Assembly: GCF_900129645.1 (NCBI RefSeq)
Contig: NZ_FSQZ01000001.1
Span: forward strand, 682,001 to 746,000
DNA length: 64,000 nucleotides
Source of the DNA: Acetomicrobium flavidum
GTDB lineage: Bacteria; Synergistota; Synergistia; Synergistales; Acetomicrobiaceae
Direction: 5' to 3'
This document shows, piece after piece, positions 34,883-44,981 of this stretch. Below the pieces are notes generated by a model. That model had not been told where the DNA came from. It saw only the letters and a list, made by a program, of their open reading frames with translations, and ran no database searches. Every line of letters starts with the position of its first letter. Positions within the stretch are counted from its first letter, which is position 1. Both the position numbers and the translations under genes were made by a program.

Positions 34883-35836
34883 TCACCTCCCAATTTTTGC
34901 ACGCAGATCTATTAGTATATCCGCGAAACCTAACATTATCACCGCTACCGACAAAACCGGGATAAACATCACAGCCGCAACAACAACAACTCCAACCCAT
35001 GGTTTTATCTTCTGCTTAGACATCTTTGATAATATGTACCAAACCGTTGCCATTCCCTGAACCATAAAGATCATTATCGAAATGACCTTCAAGTTCAAGG
35101 CAAGCATATATAGCACACCAATATTATTACCGCTGTGGTCGAAAAAGGAAAGAACGAAGGCGATGAAAAAGGCAAAGAGGGTGCTCTTGGGGAAACGCCA
35201 TTCACCGAAGGGCGGCACCTTCGGCAATGAGGTAATCTTAAACCTCCCGGCTACCTTTTGACTTATCAAATAACTTATCACGCAATCTAAAAACGAAGCT
35301 GCTATCAGGATGGCCGGAAGGATGTAAACCATCACCTTGCTCATGGCCTCAACCTGCATTCGCATCGTTTCAAAGAAAGCCTTACTGCTGCCGGAAAACA
35401 GGGCTTCTGCTTCATTGAATGCTTCCATTATGGCTTTAGGGTCAATCGCAAAGGGGTTAACGCCAGTAATGAGCTTTACCAATGCCATTAAGATCAACTT
35501 GCTGAACAAGGAAACTAAGAAACCGTAAAACAATATCTCCGAGACCTTATCGAATCGATGTCCGAAAAAGCCCAACATTACACCCATCAAGGCAAACCCG
35601 AAGACAAACAATACCCCGCCTAGCACGCCCATGAAAAGCGTGACAAGGACAAATGCCACGAAAGTGCCCATAAAAGCGTTCTTAAGCGGGACTTTAAGGC
35701 CCAAGATCACCAATGGCACAGGGCAAAAAAGCGATAACAAAACCCCAACGACTGGCAAAAAATGGCTTGCCAGGAATAAGACGACAGATAGGGCAACCAA
35801 TAGGGACGATTCTACCAATGCTTTGGTGTCTCTCAT
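34883..35836 (-). CDS. DUF2232 (YybS-like) membrane protein
   Basis: A 317-residue polytopic membrane protein with about eight hydrophobic segments. Its position between rpsR and rplI, length and N-terminal ESSLLVALSVVLFLA pattern match the DUF2232/YybS family seen in Firmicutes and Synergistota. Function is unknown; related folds include small-molecule ECF-type S components. The start has AGGAGG 8 nt upstream. A terminator lies only 15 bp before the start, so it is partly uncoupled from rpsR. Confidence 0.75.
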   Translation of the reverse strand: MRDTKALVESSLLVALSVVLFLASHFLPVVGVLLSLFCPVPLVILGLKVPLKNAFMGTFVAFVLVTLFMGVLGGVLFVFGFALMGVMLGFFGHRFDKVSEILFYGFLVSLFSKLILMALVKLITGVNPFAIDPKAIMEAFNEAEALFSGSSKAFFETMRMQVEAMSKVMVYILPAILIAASFLDCVISYLISQKVAGRFKITSLPKVPPFGEWRFPKSTLFAFFIAFVLSFFDHSGNNIGVLYMLALNLKVISIMIFMVQGMATVWYILSKMSKQKIKPWVGVVVVAAVMFIPVLSVAVIMLGFADILIDLRAKIGR

Positions 35837-35850
35837 CTGAATACCTCCTG

Positions 35851-35881
35851 GTAAAAAAAGGGGGAGAAAGCCTTCTCCCCT
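35851..35881 (-). terminator. Terminator/attenuator between rpsR and the DUF2232 gene
   Basis: Minus strand GGGGAGAAGGCTTTCTCCCC forms an 8-bp stem with a 4-nt loop and is followed by a run of seven T. It is a strong intrinsic terminator inside the operon. Confidence 0.85.
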
Positions 35882-35916
35882 AAGATCTCGCCAATATGAT
35901 CGTTTAAGAAACTATG

Positions 35917-36153
35917 CTATTCTACCGTGAAAGGAAGCAGGGCCATAAACCTAGCCCGCTTGATGGCCCTGGCAAGCTGCCTTTGGTGTTTGGCACAATT
36001 TCCCGTCACCCTATGAGGCAGTATCTTTCCCCTTTCGGTCAAAAACTTCTTAAGCTGCTCGACGTTTTTGTAATCAACATGCTCTACTTTATTCGCACAA
36101 AAGGTACACACCTTTGGGCGACGTTTACGACGCTTAAATTCCGCCATATGCAT
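35917..36153 (-). CDS. rpsR: 30S ribosomal protein S18
   Basis: A 78-residue S18. It carries zinc-type cysteines CTFC and a later C in GNCAKHQR, so it is the zinc-binding (C+) form. [20 protein letters not shown] and ARFMALLPF are conserved. Two in-frame ATG codons (36153 and 36147) are both compatible with the AGGAGG site. Confidence 0.96.
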   Translation of the reverse strand: MHMAEFKRRKRRPKVCTFCANKVEHVDYKNVEQLKKFLTERGKILPHRVTGNCAKHQRQLARAIKRARFMALLPFTVE

Positions 36154-36174
36154 TTAACCTCCTTTTTGGAAACG

Positions 36175-36654
36175 CTAAAATGGGATGTCGGCCTCTTCTC
36201 CTTCGTCATTTACATCGGATATATCGGTCGGAAATTCTTCCGGAAACTCATCCCTCAGGCTCCCTATGCTAGAAGCAGGTTCCTTAAATCCACCGTAATC
36301 CAAATCCTGTGATTCGCGGGAACCGCTGCCCAAGAACACTACGCTTTGGGCTACCACCTCGGTCACCCAGCGCTTCTCTCCGCTCTGGGTTTGGTAATTT
36401 CTGACCTGAAGACGTCCCTCAACCAGCACGGGACGGCCCTTACGCAGATATTTCTCGCAATTTTCGGCCTGGTTGCCCCATACCACCACAGGGATAAAAT
36501 CCGTATGATCCTGCTGGTTGCCCTCGTGATCCTTCCAGCTGCGGCCAACAGCCACCGTGAGCCTTGCCACAGCCTGTTTGGAGGCAGTATATCTAATCTC
36601 AGGATCACGAGCGAGGTTGCCCATCAAAATTATCCTGTTATAACCGCGTGCCAT
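36175..36654 (-). CDS. ssb: Single-stranded DNA-binding protein
   Basis: A 159-residue SSB. The OB fold starts MARGYNRIILMGNLARDPE and includes LRKGRPVLVEGRLQVRNYQ. A disordered acidic linker ends in the partner-binding tip DEEADIPF. It sits between rpsF and rpsR as in most bacteria. Confidence 0.97.
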   Translation of the reverse strand: MARGYNRIILMGNLARDPEIRYTASKQAVARLTVAVGRSWKDHEGNQQDHTDFIPVVVWGNQAENCEKYLRKGRPVLVEGRLQVRNYQTQSGEKRWVTEVVAQSVVFLGSGSRESQDLDYGGFKEPASSIGSLRDEFPEEFPTDISDVNDEGEEADIPF

Positions 36655-36667
36655 TTATCATCTTCTC

Positions 36668-36952
36668 CTATTCCTCATCGAGGCGCACTATCAGATGCCT
36701 CAAAACCCGATCGCGCAGCTTCAACAGTCGATCGATCTCACTTATCTTGGAGGGCTCAAGGTTAAAGTCGAGCAAGGCATAATAGCCTTCGATCTGCTTG
36801 TTTACGGGGTAAGCCAATCTCCTCTTGCCCCATATGTCCGCCTTTAAAAATTCCCCCCCTAAGCCCTTGATCACTTCCGATATCTCATCGACTTGAGCTT
36901 TGACTTCCTCCGTATCGGGATGGATTAGCACCATCAATTCGTAAGGTCGCAT
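36668..36952 (-). CDS. rpsF: 30S ribosomal protein S6
   Basis: A 94-residue S6 beginning MRPYELMVLIHPD, with the IWGKRRLAYPVNKQIEGYYAL core. GGAGG lies 9 nt upstream. It is first of the long rpsF-to-recG series and is preceded by a good promoter and a leader hairpin. Confidence 0.97.
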   Translation of the reverse strand: MRPYELMVLIHPDTEEVKAQVDEISEVIKGLGGEFLKADIWGKRRLAYPVNKQIEGYYALLDFNLEPSKISEIDRLLKLRDRVLRHLIVRLDEE

Positions 36953-36985
36953 ATCATTAACACCTCCTCCCTTTGGCCTTTAAAG

Positions 36986-37007
36986 ATCCCCTTACCAAAA
37001 AGGGGAT
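36986..37007 (-). promoter_or_regulatory. Hairpin in the rpsF leader
   Basis: Minus strand ATCCCCTT-TTTGGT-AAGGGGAT is an 8-bp perfect stem in the ~70-nt leader between the rpsF promoter and its ribosome-binding site. It could be an autoregulatory S6:S18 target, but I could not see the conserved CCG bulge of the known motif, so a plain attenuator is equally possible. Confidence 0.4.
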
Positions 37008-37027
37008 AGGGATACCAGCGATAAAGC

Positions 37028-37056
37028 ATTATAAGCGGAAATGCCAAATTTAACAA
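37028..37056 (-). promoter_or_regulatory. Promoter of the rpsF-ssb-rpsR series
   Basis: Minus strand TTGTTA (37051-37056) and perfect TATAAT (37028-37033) are separated by exactly 17 bp. The predicted start is near 37021, about 70 nt before the rpsF ATG. Confidence 0.7.
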
Positions 37057-37079
37057 TATATATTCGGTTAATCTTAGGC

Positions 37080-37391
37080 TCAATTGAGCGGATTGTCCTT
37101 TCCGTCTTCCTCTGGTTCGAAATATTTTAAAATGTATATCCTCTCACCCGGAAGGACAAGGTTGAATTCCTGACGTGCCAGCCTGGCTATACCCTCGGGC
37201 GTGCTATAGTAGGCAATCTTTTCGTTCTTATCATATATGTCCAACCTCAAGCGGACCAAAGTCTGAACCCGCTCGTCAATACAACGGGACAGCTCATTGA
37301 GCTTTTTAAGCTCACGGGTATAGCCGTTAAGCAGTATCAAAAAAATCATCAACGAAAAAAGCGTTACCGCAATCCACCTAAGCCTAAACAT
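37080..37391 (-). CDS. Septum formation initiator, DivIC/FtsB-like
   Basis: A 103-residue bitopic membrane protein. A membrane helix (~5-24, WIAVTLFSLMIFLILLN) is followed by a coiled coil and the DivIC-type STPEGIARLARQEFNLVLPGE. In the divisome it would pair with FtsL/FtsQ. The start is immediately after the argS stop. Confidence 0.85.
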   Translation of the reverse strand: MFRLRWIAVTLFSLMIFLILLNGYTRELKKLNELSRCIDERVQTLVRLRLDIYDKNEKIAYYSTPEGIARLARQEFNLVLPGERIYILKYFEPEEDGKDNPLN

Positions 37392-39068
37392 CTACATCGC
37401 TTCTGGGGCATTGATCTTCAGGAGCTGCAAGACGTTAAGCAATACGATCTGGACCGCACGCACCAAAAGCAACCTGGCATCCGTCAAAGGTCTTTCTTCT
37501 CCCAAAACCCTATGGGCATTATAGAAGGAATGAAACGCCTTGGCCAAATCGTAAACATAGTAGACGATTATGTGCGGGGCCAGTTCATTGGCAGCCTTTA
37601 GTATTTCTTCGGGGAAGCGGGCAAGACATTTGACAAGCGCCTTCTCTTCCTCGGTGACAAGCACGGAGAAGTCGACCTTTTCCGGGTCAGCCATATCAAT
37701 GCCCCTTGAAGCTGCCTCCTTAAATATGCTGTGTATCCTTGCGCTGGCATATTGAACGTAATAAACGGGGTTATCGGTAGATGCGCTCTTTGCCAGGTCT
37801 ATGTCGAAGTCTAGGTGAGAGTCGCACTTTCGCATCAAGAAAAAGTAGCGCATTGCATCTACGCCAACCTCGTCCATGATTTCCCGCAGGGTCACAAACT
37901 GGCCTGACCTGGTGGACATGGGAACCATTTTCCCATCCTTAATCAGGCTCACAAACTGGATCAAAAGGATCTGCAGTGCATCGGGAGATTTGCCAAGGGC
38001 CTGAACGGCAGCCTTCATGCGAGGGACATATCCGTGATGGTCGGCACCCCAAACGTCTATGACAAGGTCGAAGCCTCTATCAAACTTGTCCTTATGATAG
38101 GCCACATCTGAGGCAAAATATGTAGGCTCTCCCGTGGACCTGATCAATACCCTGTCCTTTTCATCGCCAAATTGCGTCGACCTATACCATATGGCCCCAT
38201 CCTTTTCATAGGCAAGCCCTCTTTCTTTAAGAAAATTCACCATCTCTTCGATGAGGCCCCGCTCATACAGGGATTTTTCCGAAAACCAAACGTCAAATCT
38301 AACGCGAAAATCTTCCAAATCCCTCTTTATTCCATCCAGTATTACCTTGACGGCAAAGTCCTTGAAGTATCCCAAGGACTCATCCAGCGGGACATGCAGG
38401 AACTTATCTCCTTCCCTGTCTATGATCTCTTGGGCTATCTCGTAAATGTAGTCACCTTTATAGCCATCCTCCGGAAAAGGCGCTTCTTCAGGCCTGCCAA
38501 GGATCTCGAAATATCTAGATTGGACAGATTTGCCAAGCATCTTCATTTGAAGGCCGGCATCGTTGATGTAATATTCCCTTTCCACATACCACCCGGCAAA
38601 GGACAAGACGCTTGCCGTTACATCTCCCACGACAGCGCCTCTACCGTGGCCTATGTGCAATGGCCCCGTAGGGTTGGCGCTGACGAATTCGACCTGGGCC
38701 TTCTTGCCCTTCCCCACATCGGCCTTGCCATAGTCGTTGCCCTTGCGAAGTATCTCCTTTATGAGGTTCGCCATCCATGCATCTGAAAGGAAAAAGTTTA
38801 TAAAACCCGGGCCGGCTATCTCAACTTTATCGACATAATCGCCTTTGTCTATATGCGAGACTATCTTGGCGGCCACATCCCTGGGCTTTATGCCCCAATG
38901 ACGGGAAAGGAGCATAGCCACATTTGTGGCATAATCGCCCTGATTCTCCCGACGGGGTCTTTCTATTATCACTTCCATCCCCTCAGGAACGGCAAGGCCC
39001 TCGTCCTCAGCTGTCGAGCGTATTGCTTGAGATATAAGATTTCTTATAAAGGACTCAACGTCAGTCAT
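37392..39068 (-). CDS. argS: Arginyl-tRNA synthetase
   Basis: A 558-residue class I synthetase. HIGH-type motif ANPTGPLHIGHGRGAVV, KMSKS region replaced by KMVPMSTRSGQF as is normal in ArgRS, and a C-terminal anticodon-binding domain with YYVQYASARIHSI. An N-terminal add1 domain is present. I used the ATG at 39068 after GGAGGGTGG; the longer frame to 39119 overlaps the previous gene. Confidence 0.97.
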   Translation of the reverse strand: MTDVESFIRNLISQAIRSTAEDEGLAVPEGMEVIIERPRRENQGDYATNVAMLLSRHWGIKPRDVAAKIVSHIDKGDYVDKVEIAGPGFINFFLSDAWMANLIKEILRKGNDYGKADVGKGKKAQVEFVSANPTGPLHIGHGRGAVVGDVTASVLSFAGWYVEREYYINDAGLQMKMLGKSVQSRYFEILGRPEEAPFPEDGYKGDYIYEIAQEIIDREGDKFLHVPLDESLGYFKDFAVKVILDGIKRDLEDFRVRFDVWFSEKSLYERGLIEEMVNFLKERGLAYEKDGAIWYRSTQFGDEKDRVLIRSTGEPTYFASDVAYHKDKFDRGFDLVIDVWGADHHGYVPRMKAAVQALGKSPDALQILLIQFVSLIKDGKMVPMSTRSGQFVTLREIMDEVGVDAMRYFFLMRKCDSHLDFDIDLAKSASTDNPVYYVQYASARIHSIFKEAASRGIDMADPEKVDFSVLVTEEEKALVKCLARFPEEILKAANELAPHIIVYYVYDLAKAFHSFYNAHRVLGEERPLTDARLLLVRAVQIVLLNVLQLLKINAPEAM

Positions 39069-39082
39069 CGATCCACCCTCCG

Positions 39083-40945
39083 TCATCTTTTGCGAATGGG
39101 AATAGCCATATTGTTCCATTGTTGTAACGCCTTAAGGCCAGCGCGCAATGAAGAGAAGGCTTCCTCATCCATGGAAGTTTCGTCTACTAAAAATCTCCAT
39201 TTAGCTTCCACAATTCTACCACGACTTTTTTCGTCAACAGACTGTTCCCACTTGATTTTGCCATTCAGTTTAGATGACAGCAACGGCATCGAAAGAACTT
39301 GGTGGCCTTGAGGCAATCGTATGGTCGAAACCTCTTCGATCAGGAAGGGAAAGCGCAACTTCGATCCCACATCCAAGTTGTTCAATACGCTTAAGCCATC
39401 AAAGGTGATGGATGGCGTCCTAAGGAGCATTCGATCGCTATCAGCAATACCAAGCAAACCGCTAACCGGATACGTCATGGTAATTTCATTTGATTTAACG
39501 GAAACTTTAACGTCCTCCCATTCGACGCTTAATTGCGACGGATATAAATGGACAATGGACGACACCTTGGAAAATTCGCCATCTTTGCCAAATATTACAT
39601 GGGGCCAGGCACCGGTAAATGTCAGCTCCAGGGTTCCATCGACCTTGCCCGAATCATGCAACTGCAAATTCCATTTGGATCTTAACCTATGATCTGCCAC
39701 GTTGCCGATGCTCAGCTGTTTGAACTTTATATCCGTACCGTCATAGTAACATAACGTCCTGCCCCATAGGGAATCGGGGATCAAATTGCCCTCCGTTAAG
39801 GAGCTGCCTAAATCCAAAAACTTGTACGAACTGCTTCCGGGCATCTTAACTTCAAGCACCGGCCTTGATATCAGATTCGGCGTCCCAGGGACGTTTTCCT
39901 TCGGAATGAACATCGGCAACCAGTTGATGCGCACATCCCATCCGGCCGCAGAAAGCCAGTTGGCGAGCAATACGTTCCTCTCCCATGCAGTCCAGGGCCC
40001 CTCTTTGGGCATAGACTCGGCGTTTCGCCTTAAGTTATAAAGTTCGGGACCATCGATGAGCAGATTTTTGCCCTTGGCCCACTCCAGTATTTCTCTGCCG
40101 CTTTTTGACCTATCTCCTCTATTTAAGGCCCTGTTTACCGCCTCCGGAACTACGGAGCGTAGGCTAGCAGCCCAATCCTCCAACGGCTTGATGACGTTGA
40201 TCCAGCCGCTTCGCATGCTGAAGGCAATGCAGTTGGCCTCATCATTCATTAAGTCAAACCCATCTAATGCAGGACGGTTGATGAACTCCCATAGATAGGT
40301 GTCCTCGACGCCCCCTGTCAGCTTTGGCTCAGCCTTGGCATTCCCCCCAAAAGCCCATGAAAGGGAGGAATTGTGCGGCACGCTTACAGTTACGACTACC
40401 CTCCACTGGGGCAGATCAAGATCTATTGGAACGACGTCGTCAACGTTCCATTTATCGGGACATTCCTTCCTATAACAGAGCGAAAGAACATGGGGTACAT
40501 CCAAAGGAGGAATATCGATCTCATACCAAGATATGCCCTGGCTATTCACTCTCCTAGGAGAAAGGGTGGCAATTAACTTGAACTCCACGGGATCGTAAAT
40601 CGCGGCTTCCGTGATCTCAAGCTTCTCGTTCCCTGCGTAAGGAATTTTCCAGCTGCCTAACTGATCGCAAAGGGGCGATTCCGAGTAGATTAACCACCTC
40701 GCGGTCTCTATCAATGTACCGTCTGCAAGCATTTTATACTCTTGGCTTCTGTGCCATACCATCGCCCCCACATCCCTTCCGTATGCCGTGAGGGGGGGTA
40801 CCTGTTGCACATATTGTCTTATCAGCGCCAAAGAATCATCCTCGGCCTCAGCTGAGACCGCGGTAAAAATTGATGCGCTTAACATCAGCAGAAAAAGAAA
40901 AATTGCCCTGGACGATATCCTCTTATGTCTAGGGATGACCCGCAT
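39083..40945 (-). CDS. Secreted DUF3857/transglutaminase-like protein, function unknown
   Basis: A 620-residue protein with an N-terminal signal peptide (basic MRVIPRHKRISSR, then AIFLFLLMLSASIFTAVSAEA). It is rich in beta strand. The layout resembles proteins with an N-terminal DUF3857 domain and a transglutaminase-like middle: TAWERNVLLANWLSAAGWDVRINWLPMF looks like the region around such a fold. I do not see a clear Cys-His-Asp triad, so it may be inactive. It lies 3 bp after secA and 14 bp before argS, an unusual place for a secreted protein. Confidence 0.5.
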   Translation of the reverse strand: MRVIPRHKRISSRAIFLFLLMLSASIFTAVSAEAEDDSLALIRQYVQQVPPLTAYGRDVGAMVWHRSQEYKMLADGTLIETARWLIYSESPLCDQLGSWKIPYAGNEKLEITEAAIYDPVEFKLIATLSPRRVNSQGISWYEIDIPPLDVPHVLSLCYRKECPDKWNVDDVVPIDLDLPQWRVVVTVSVPHNSSLSWAFGGNAKAEPKLTGGVEDTYLWEFINRPALDGFDLMNDEANCIAFSMRSGWINVIKPLEDWAASLRSVVPEAVNRALNRGDRSKSGREILEWAKGKNLLIDGPELYNLRRNAESMPKEGPWTAWERNVLLANWLSAAGWDVRINWLPMFIPKENVPGTPNLISRPVLEVKMPGSSSYKFLDLGSSLTEGNLIPDSLWGRTLCYYDGTDIKFKQLSIGNVADHRLRSKWNLQLHDSGKVDGTLELTFTGAWPHVIFGKDGEFSKVSSIVHLYPSQLSVEWEDVKVSVKSNEITMTYPVSGLLGIADSDRMLLRTPSITFDGLSVLNNLDVGSKLRFPFLIEEVSTIRLPQGHQVLSMPLLSSKLNGKIKWEQSVDEKSRGRIVEAKWRFLVDETSMDEEAFSSLRAGLKALQQWNNMAIPIRKR

Positions 40946-40948
40946 GAT

Positions 40949-43609
40949 TTACGCATTCCTTCCACAGCAGTATTTGTACTTCTTTCCGCTCCCGCAGGGA
41001 CAAGGGTCGTTGCGTCCAACTTTTTGAACTTTCTTTGCCGTATCGATGTTTGCCCTGTCGTTCGAATGAGATGCCCTCGCAGCGCCTGCCATAACCAAAT
41101 CCCTGCTCAATGTTACAGGCATGGGCCTTTTTTCCTCATGTGCCACGGAAACCTTTAAGGCCAACCTTGCAACCCCCTCTCGGATGCTACCGAGCATCTG
41201 CTGGAAGAGGTTATATGACTCGAACTGGTACTCGAGCAAGGGGTCCTTTTGCCCCAGCGCCCTAAGACCTATGCCCCTGCGAAGCTCATCCATGGCAAGG
41301 AGATGTTCTTTCCAGTGGGCATCAAGCACGCGCAACAATATCATCTTGAAAATGTTGTTTGCAAGCTCAAGTCCAAGTTCCTCGACCTTGGCATCAAACT
41401 CTTCCTTTAACAGCGCTATCATCTTGTCGCGCGCCTCAGGCAGTAAAGCCCTGTCATCCACGCCAGATAAACACTCTGCAATCCTGCCGCTGAACAAGGT
41501 TTTAATTTTTATGATAGCGCCATTGGGGTCAGCTTCACCCTCATCGGGGAAATGCTCCTCCAACACTCCGTCAAGGGCATCGGTTATGATCTGCCACGTG
41601 TGTTCAATGAGATCATCGGACAAAAGGATTCGCTTTCTTTCATCATATATGGCCATCCTCTGTTGATTCATCACGCTGTCATATTGCAATAACTGCTTTC
41701 TTATATCGAAATGATATTGTTCCACCTTCTTTTGAGCCGATTCGATAGCCCTGCTCAAGAGAGGATGGTCTATGGCCTCCCCTTCCTTCATGCCCAGCTT
41801 TTCCATTATCCCCTGTATTTTGTCTGACCCAAAGAGGCGAAGCAGGTCGTCTTCCAGGGAAAGGTAAAACCTGGAAGATCCCGGGTCACCCTGGCGGCCG
41901 CTGCGCCCACGAAGTTGGTTATCTATCCTCCTGGATTCGTGCCTTTCCGTGCCTATCACGTGAAGGCCACCCAATGCGACGACCTTTTCGTGTTCTTCTT
42001 CACATAACTTCTTAAATTCCTCAAGCAAATTGCCGTAGGCTTCCTTGTCGCTTTCGACGTCTATCCCTCTCTTTTGGGCTTCCTCCAAGGCAAGGAACTC
42101 AGGATTGCCCCCCAGCAATATGTCGGTACCCCTTCCTGCCATATTGGTAGCAACGGTAACGGCACCTATGCGTCCGGCCTGGGCGATGATCTTGGCCTCT
42201 TTTTCGTGATATTTCGCGTTCAAGACCTGATGGGGTATGCGACGAGCCGCTAGCAGCTTGCTCAATTTTTCCGAATTCTCTATAGACGTCGTGCCCACCA
42301 AGACAGGCTGCCTTCTTTCGTAACATTCCTTGATTTCATCAGCGACTGCAGCAAACTTTTCGCGCTTTGTCTTGTAAATTACATCGGGCATATCCTGGCG
42401 AATCATGGGTTTATGGGTAGGGATGACGACAACTTCCAGGCCGTATATCTCCTTGAACTCCTCAGCTTCGGTGGCGGCGGTACCCGTCATGCCTGCTAAT
42501 TTATGGTACATTCTAAAGTAATTTTGCAGAGTGATAGTGGCCAGCGTCTGGTTTTCCCTGCCTATGCGCACTCCTTCCTTGGCCTCTATCGCCTGATGCA
42601 GGCCATCTGAGTAACGTCGACCGTACATCAGCCTTCCCGTGAACTCGTCAACTATTATTACTTCTCCGTCCTTTACCACATAATGCACGTCTTTTTTAAA
42701 GAGATATCGCGCCTTTAGAGCTTGAACTATCTTGTGAAGCAGTTCGGAGGTCTCTACCTCGGCGTAGATATCGTCAATCCCCAGGATTTTCTCGCAATGC
42801 CTTATCCCGGCCTCAGTAAGAGCTACGTTTTTTTCCTTCTCGTCCAGCTCGAAGTCCTCGTTCAAAGTCAAAGACCTTGCAATTTTGTCGGCAATTTTGT
42901 AGGGCTCAATTGAATCCTCAGAGGGGCCCGATATTATAAGAGGCGTTCTGGCTTCATCTATCAGGATGGAATCGACCTCGTCCACTATGGCGTAGTGATG
43001 CCCCCTCTGTACCAACTGCTGTGGCGATATGGCCATATTATCCCTTAAATAATCAAATCCGAACTCGCTGTTGGTGCCGTAGGTAACGTCAGCTTCATAG
43101 GCCTTTCGTCTTTCTTCCGCGCTCATGAAGGGATTAATGACCCCAACGGACAATCCCAAAAAGCGGTAGACCTTTCCCATCCACTCTGCATCACGTTTGG
43201 CCAAATAATCGTTCACAGTTACGACATGAACGCCCTTGCCTTCCAGTGCGTTCAAAACTACGGGCATCGTGGCCACCAAGGTCTTTCCCTCGCCGGTCTT
43301 CATTTCGGCGATCTTTCCCTCGTGCAAAGCTATAGCCCCCATGATTTGCACGTCGAAGTGCCGCATGCCTAAGCTTCGACGCGCTGCTTCCCTAACTATG
43401 GCAAACACCCTGCACATCACTTCATCTAAGGGCTGACCGTTTTCTGACACGTTTTTACGTATATAATTGATCTCTCGAACCAGGTCTTCATCGCTCAAAA
43501 TGGCGATGCTTTCTTCCAAATCATTGACTTCATTTACTATTTGGGAATATCTCTTGAGCGCCCTGTCGTTCGCATCAAGTCCCAGCATCTTCTTTAAACC
43601 GTCAAACAT
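40949..43609 (-). CDS. secA: Preprotein translocase ATPase SecA
   Basis: An 886-residue motor of the Sec pathway. Walker [16 protein letters not shown], Walker [30 protein letters not shown], and [12 protein letters not shown] are present. A C-terminal zinc domain [16 protein letters not shown] binds SecB or ribosomes. The start at 43609 follows GAGGTGAAGG; 24 extra codons upstream are not supported. Confidence 0.97.
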   Translation of the reverse strand: MFDGLKKMLGLDANDRALKRYSQIVNEVNDLEESIAILSDEDLVREINYIRKNVSENGQPLDEVMCRVFAIVREAARRSLGMRHFDVQIMGAIALHEGKIAEMKTGEGKTLVATMPVVLNALEGKGVHVVTVNDYLAKRDAEWMGKVYRFLGLSVGVINPFMSAEERRKAYEADVTYGTNSEFGFDYLRDNMAISPQQLVQRGHHYAIVDEVDSILIDEARTPLIISGPSEDSIEPYKIADKIARSLTLNEDFELDEKEKNVALTEAGIRHCEKILGIDDIYAEVETSELLHKIVQALKARYLFKKDVHYVVKDGEVIIVDEFTGRLMYGRRYSDGLHQAIEAKEGVRIGRENQTLATITLQNYFRMYHKLAGMTGTAATEAEEFKEIYGLEVVVIPTHKPMIRQDMPDVIYKTKREKFAAVADEIKECYERRQPVLVGTTSIENSEKLSKLLAARRIPHQVLNAKYHEKEAKIIAQAGRIGAVTVATNMAGRGTDILLGGNPEFLALEEAQKRGIDVESDKEAYGNLLEEFKKLCEEEHEKVVALGGLHVIGTERHESRRIDNQLRGRSGRQGDPGSSRFYLSLEDDLLRLFGSDKIQGIMEKLGMKEGEAIDHPLLSRAIESAQKKVEQYHFDIRKQLLQYDSVMNQQRMAIYDERKRILLSDDLIEHTWQIITDALDGVLEEHFPDEGEADPNGAIIKIKTLFSGRIAECLSGVDDRALLPEARDKMIALLKEEFDAKVEELGLELANNIFKMILLRVLDAHWKEHLLAMDELRRGIGLRALGQKDPLLEYQFESYNLFQQMLGSIREGVARLALKVSVAHEEKRPMPVTLSRDLVMAGAARASHSNDRANIDTAKKVQKVGRNDPCPCGSGKKYKYCCGRNA

Positions 43610-43640
43610 ACCCTTCACCTCAAGACATAGGATATCCGAA

Positions 43641-43694
43641 AAACACAAATAAGGGGATCCGCCTTTTGACCTAAGGAACAAAATCCCCTATTTG
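43641..43694 (-). terminator. Terminator after the M20 peptidase gene
   Basis: Minus strand CAAATAGGGGAT pairs with ATCCCCTTATTTG across a ~24-nt loop and is followed by TGTTTTT. It lies between the peptidase stop and the secA start. Confidence 0.6.
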
Positions 43695-43732
43695 ATATTA
43701 TCTTTAGTGTTTGTTATGCTTGAACCTAAAGC

Positions 43733-44959
43733 TCACAGGTCAGAAAGCATCATATACGCAAACACCTTTGCTTCGTTCACGATGTGCTCTATCACGGCAT
43801 ATTCATTAGGCATGTGCGCCACGTCTGCCTCCTGAGCCCACACGGCAGCCGGAATCCCTTGGGATCTGAAGAAGGCCGCACATGTACCTCCTCCAATCCC
43901 CCCAATTAGGGGATTTACGCTTAACACATCAGATACGGCTTTGTTCAATAATTTTACCACCGGAGCATCCGCGCTCGTAGGGGGTGCAGCATCGTTTCTC
44001 TGCAGGATATCAAGTTCTATCAGGGCAGCGCTTTCTTCGGCTTTACGCCTGCACGTCTCACCTATCACCCTTAGCACGTCGTCTAAGGGGACTCCGGGAA
44101 GGATGCGACAATCGAAGGCAAAGACCTCCTTGCCGGGCACTGTATTGACGTTAGCAACGTTAGCCTCTCTCTTTGTGGGCTCGAATGTGGAAATGGAAGG
44201 CTCAAAAAGTTTGTCCTGATCCGGAAAGGCCTTGTGTAAAGCCCTGTCCAGATCGACAGAAAGCTCATTTGCTACCCTACAGGCGTTTAATCCCTCGTGA
44301 GGCTTACTGGCATGGACCTGCCTTCCAAAGACCTTCACGTTAAACCAAAGTATCGATTTTTCCGCTACCTCTATGAAGTCTCCCTTTTCGGTACCGCCAT
44401 CGGGAACTACAACCAGGTCCTGCGGCGCAAAGAGGCCATTCTTCAAAAGGTACTGGATGCCGTAACGGCTCCCCATCTCTTCGTCTGCCACAAAGCAAAG
44501 GCATATTTCCCTTGCAGGCGTCAAGTTTAGCCTTTTAATGGCATAGGCAGCAAATATAGAGGCAACAATTTCCTGTCCATTATCGTTGGACCCGCGACCG
44601 TACACTTTGCCATCCCTGACAACCGGTACAAAGGGGTCAGTTTCCCATAGAGATCTGTCTCCCTCGGGCACCACGTCCATATGTGTTACTATCCAAAGGC
44701 GCTCAGCCGATCTGCCAGGCATACGAACCGCTATGTTGGGCCTAAGTCCCCCCTCAGCCCTTGGATCGCTGGCATCGAAGCGTTCCGGAAACCCGAGGCC
44801 GAGCGCTCTGATCTGTTGGCTTAAAAAAGCCGCCTTCTCGGCCTCGCCCCTACCTCCGCTATCTGGCGAAATGGCAGGTATCGATATCAAATTACAGAGC
44901 AACTGCACCATGTCATCACGCATGGAGTCCAAAACACCCGCAACTTCTTTACTCAACAA
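43733..44959 (-). CDS. M20 family metallo-hydrolase (ArgE/DapE/peptidase type)
   Basis: A 408-residue zinc hydrolase. The metal ligands are in THMDVVPEGD, GRGSNDNGQ (bridging Asp), VADEEMGSRYG (catalytic and metal Glu), and a C-terminal VAHMPNEYA. A dimerisation insert sits in the middle (VHASKPHEGLNACRVA). Substrates of the family include dipeptides, N-acyl-diaminopimelate and N-acetylornithine; the sequence does not settle it. A 22-bp gap separates it from pgsA. Confidence 0.85.
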   Translation of the reverse strand: MLSKEVAGVLDSMRDDMVQLLCNLISIPAISPDSGGRGEAEKAAFLSQQIRALGLGFPERFDASDPRAEGGLRPNIAVRMPGRSAERLWIVTHMDVVPEGDRSLWETDPFVPVVRDGKVYGRGSNDNGQEIVASIFAAYAIKRLNLTPAREICLCFVADEEMGSRYGIQYLLKNGLFAPQDLVVVPDGGTEKGDFIEVAEKSILWFNVKVFGRQVHASKPHEGLNACRVANELSVDLDRALHKAFPDQDKLFEPSISTFEPTKREANVANVNTVPGKEVFAFDCRILPGVPLDDVLRVIGETCRRKAEESAALIELDILQRNDAAPPTSADAPVVKLLNKAVSDVLSVNPLIGGIGGGTCAAFFRSQGIPAAVWAQEADVAHMPNEYAVIEHIVNEAKVFAYMMLSDL

Positions 44960-44981
44960 GAAAATCTCCCTTCAAGCTCTA

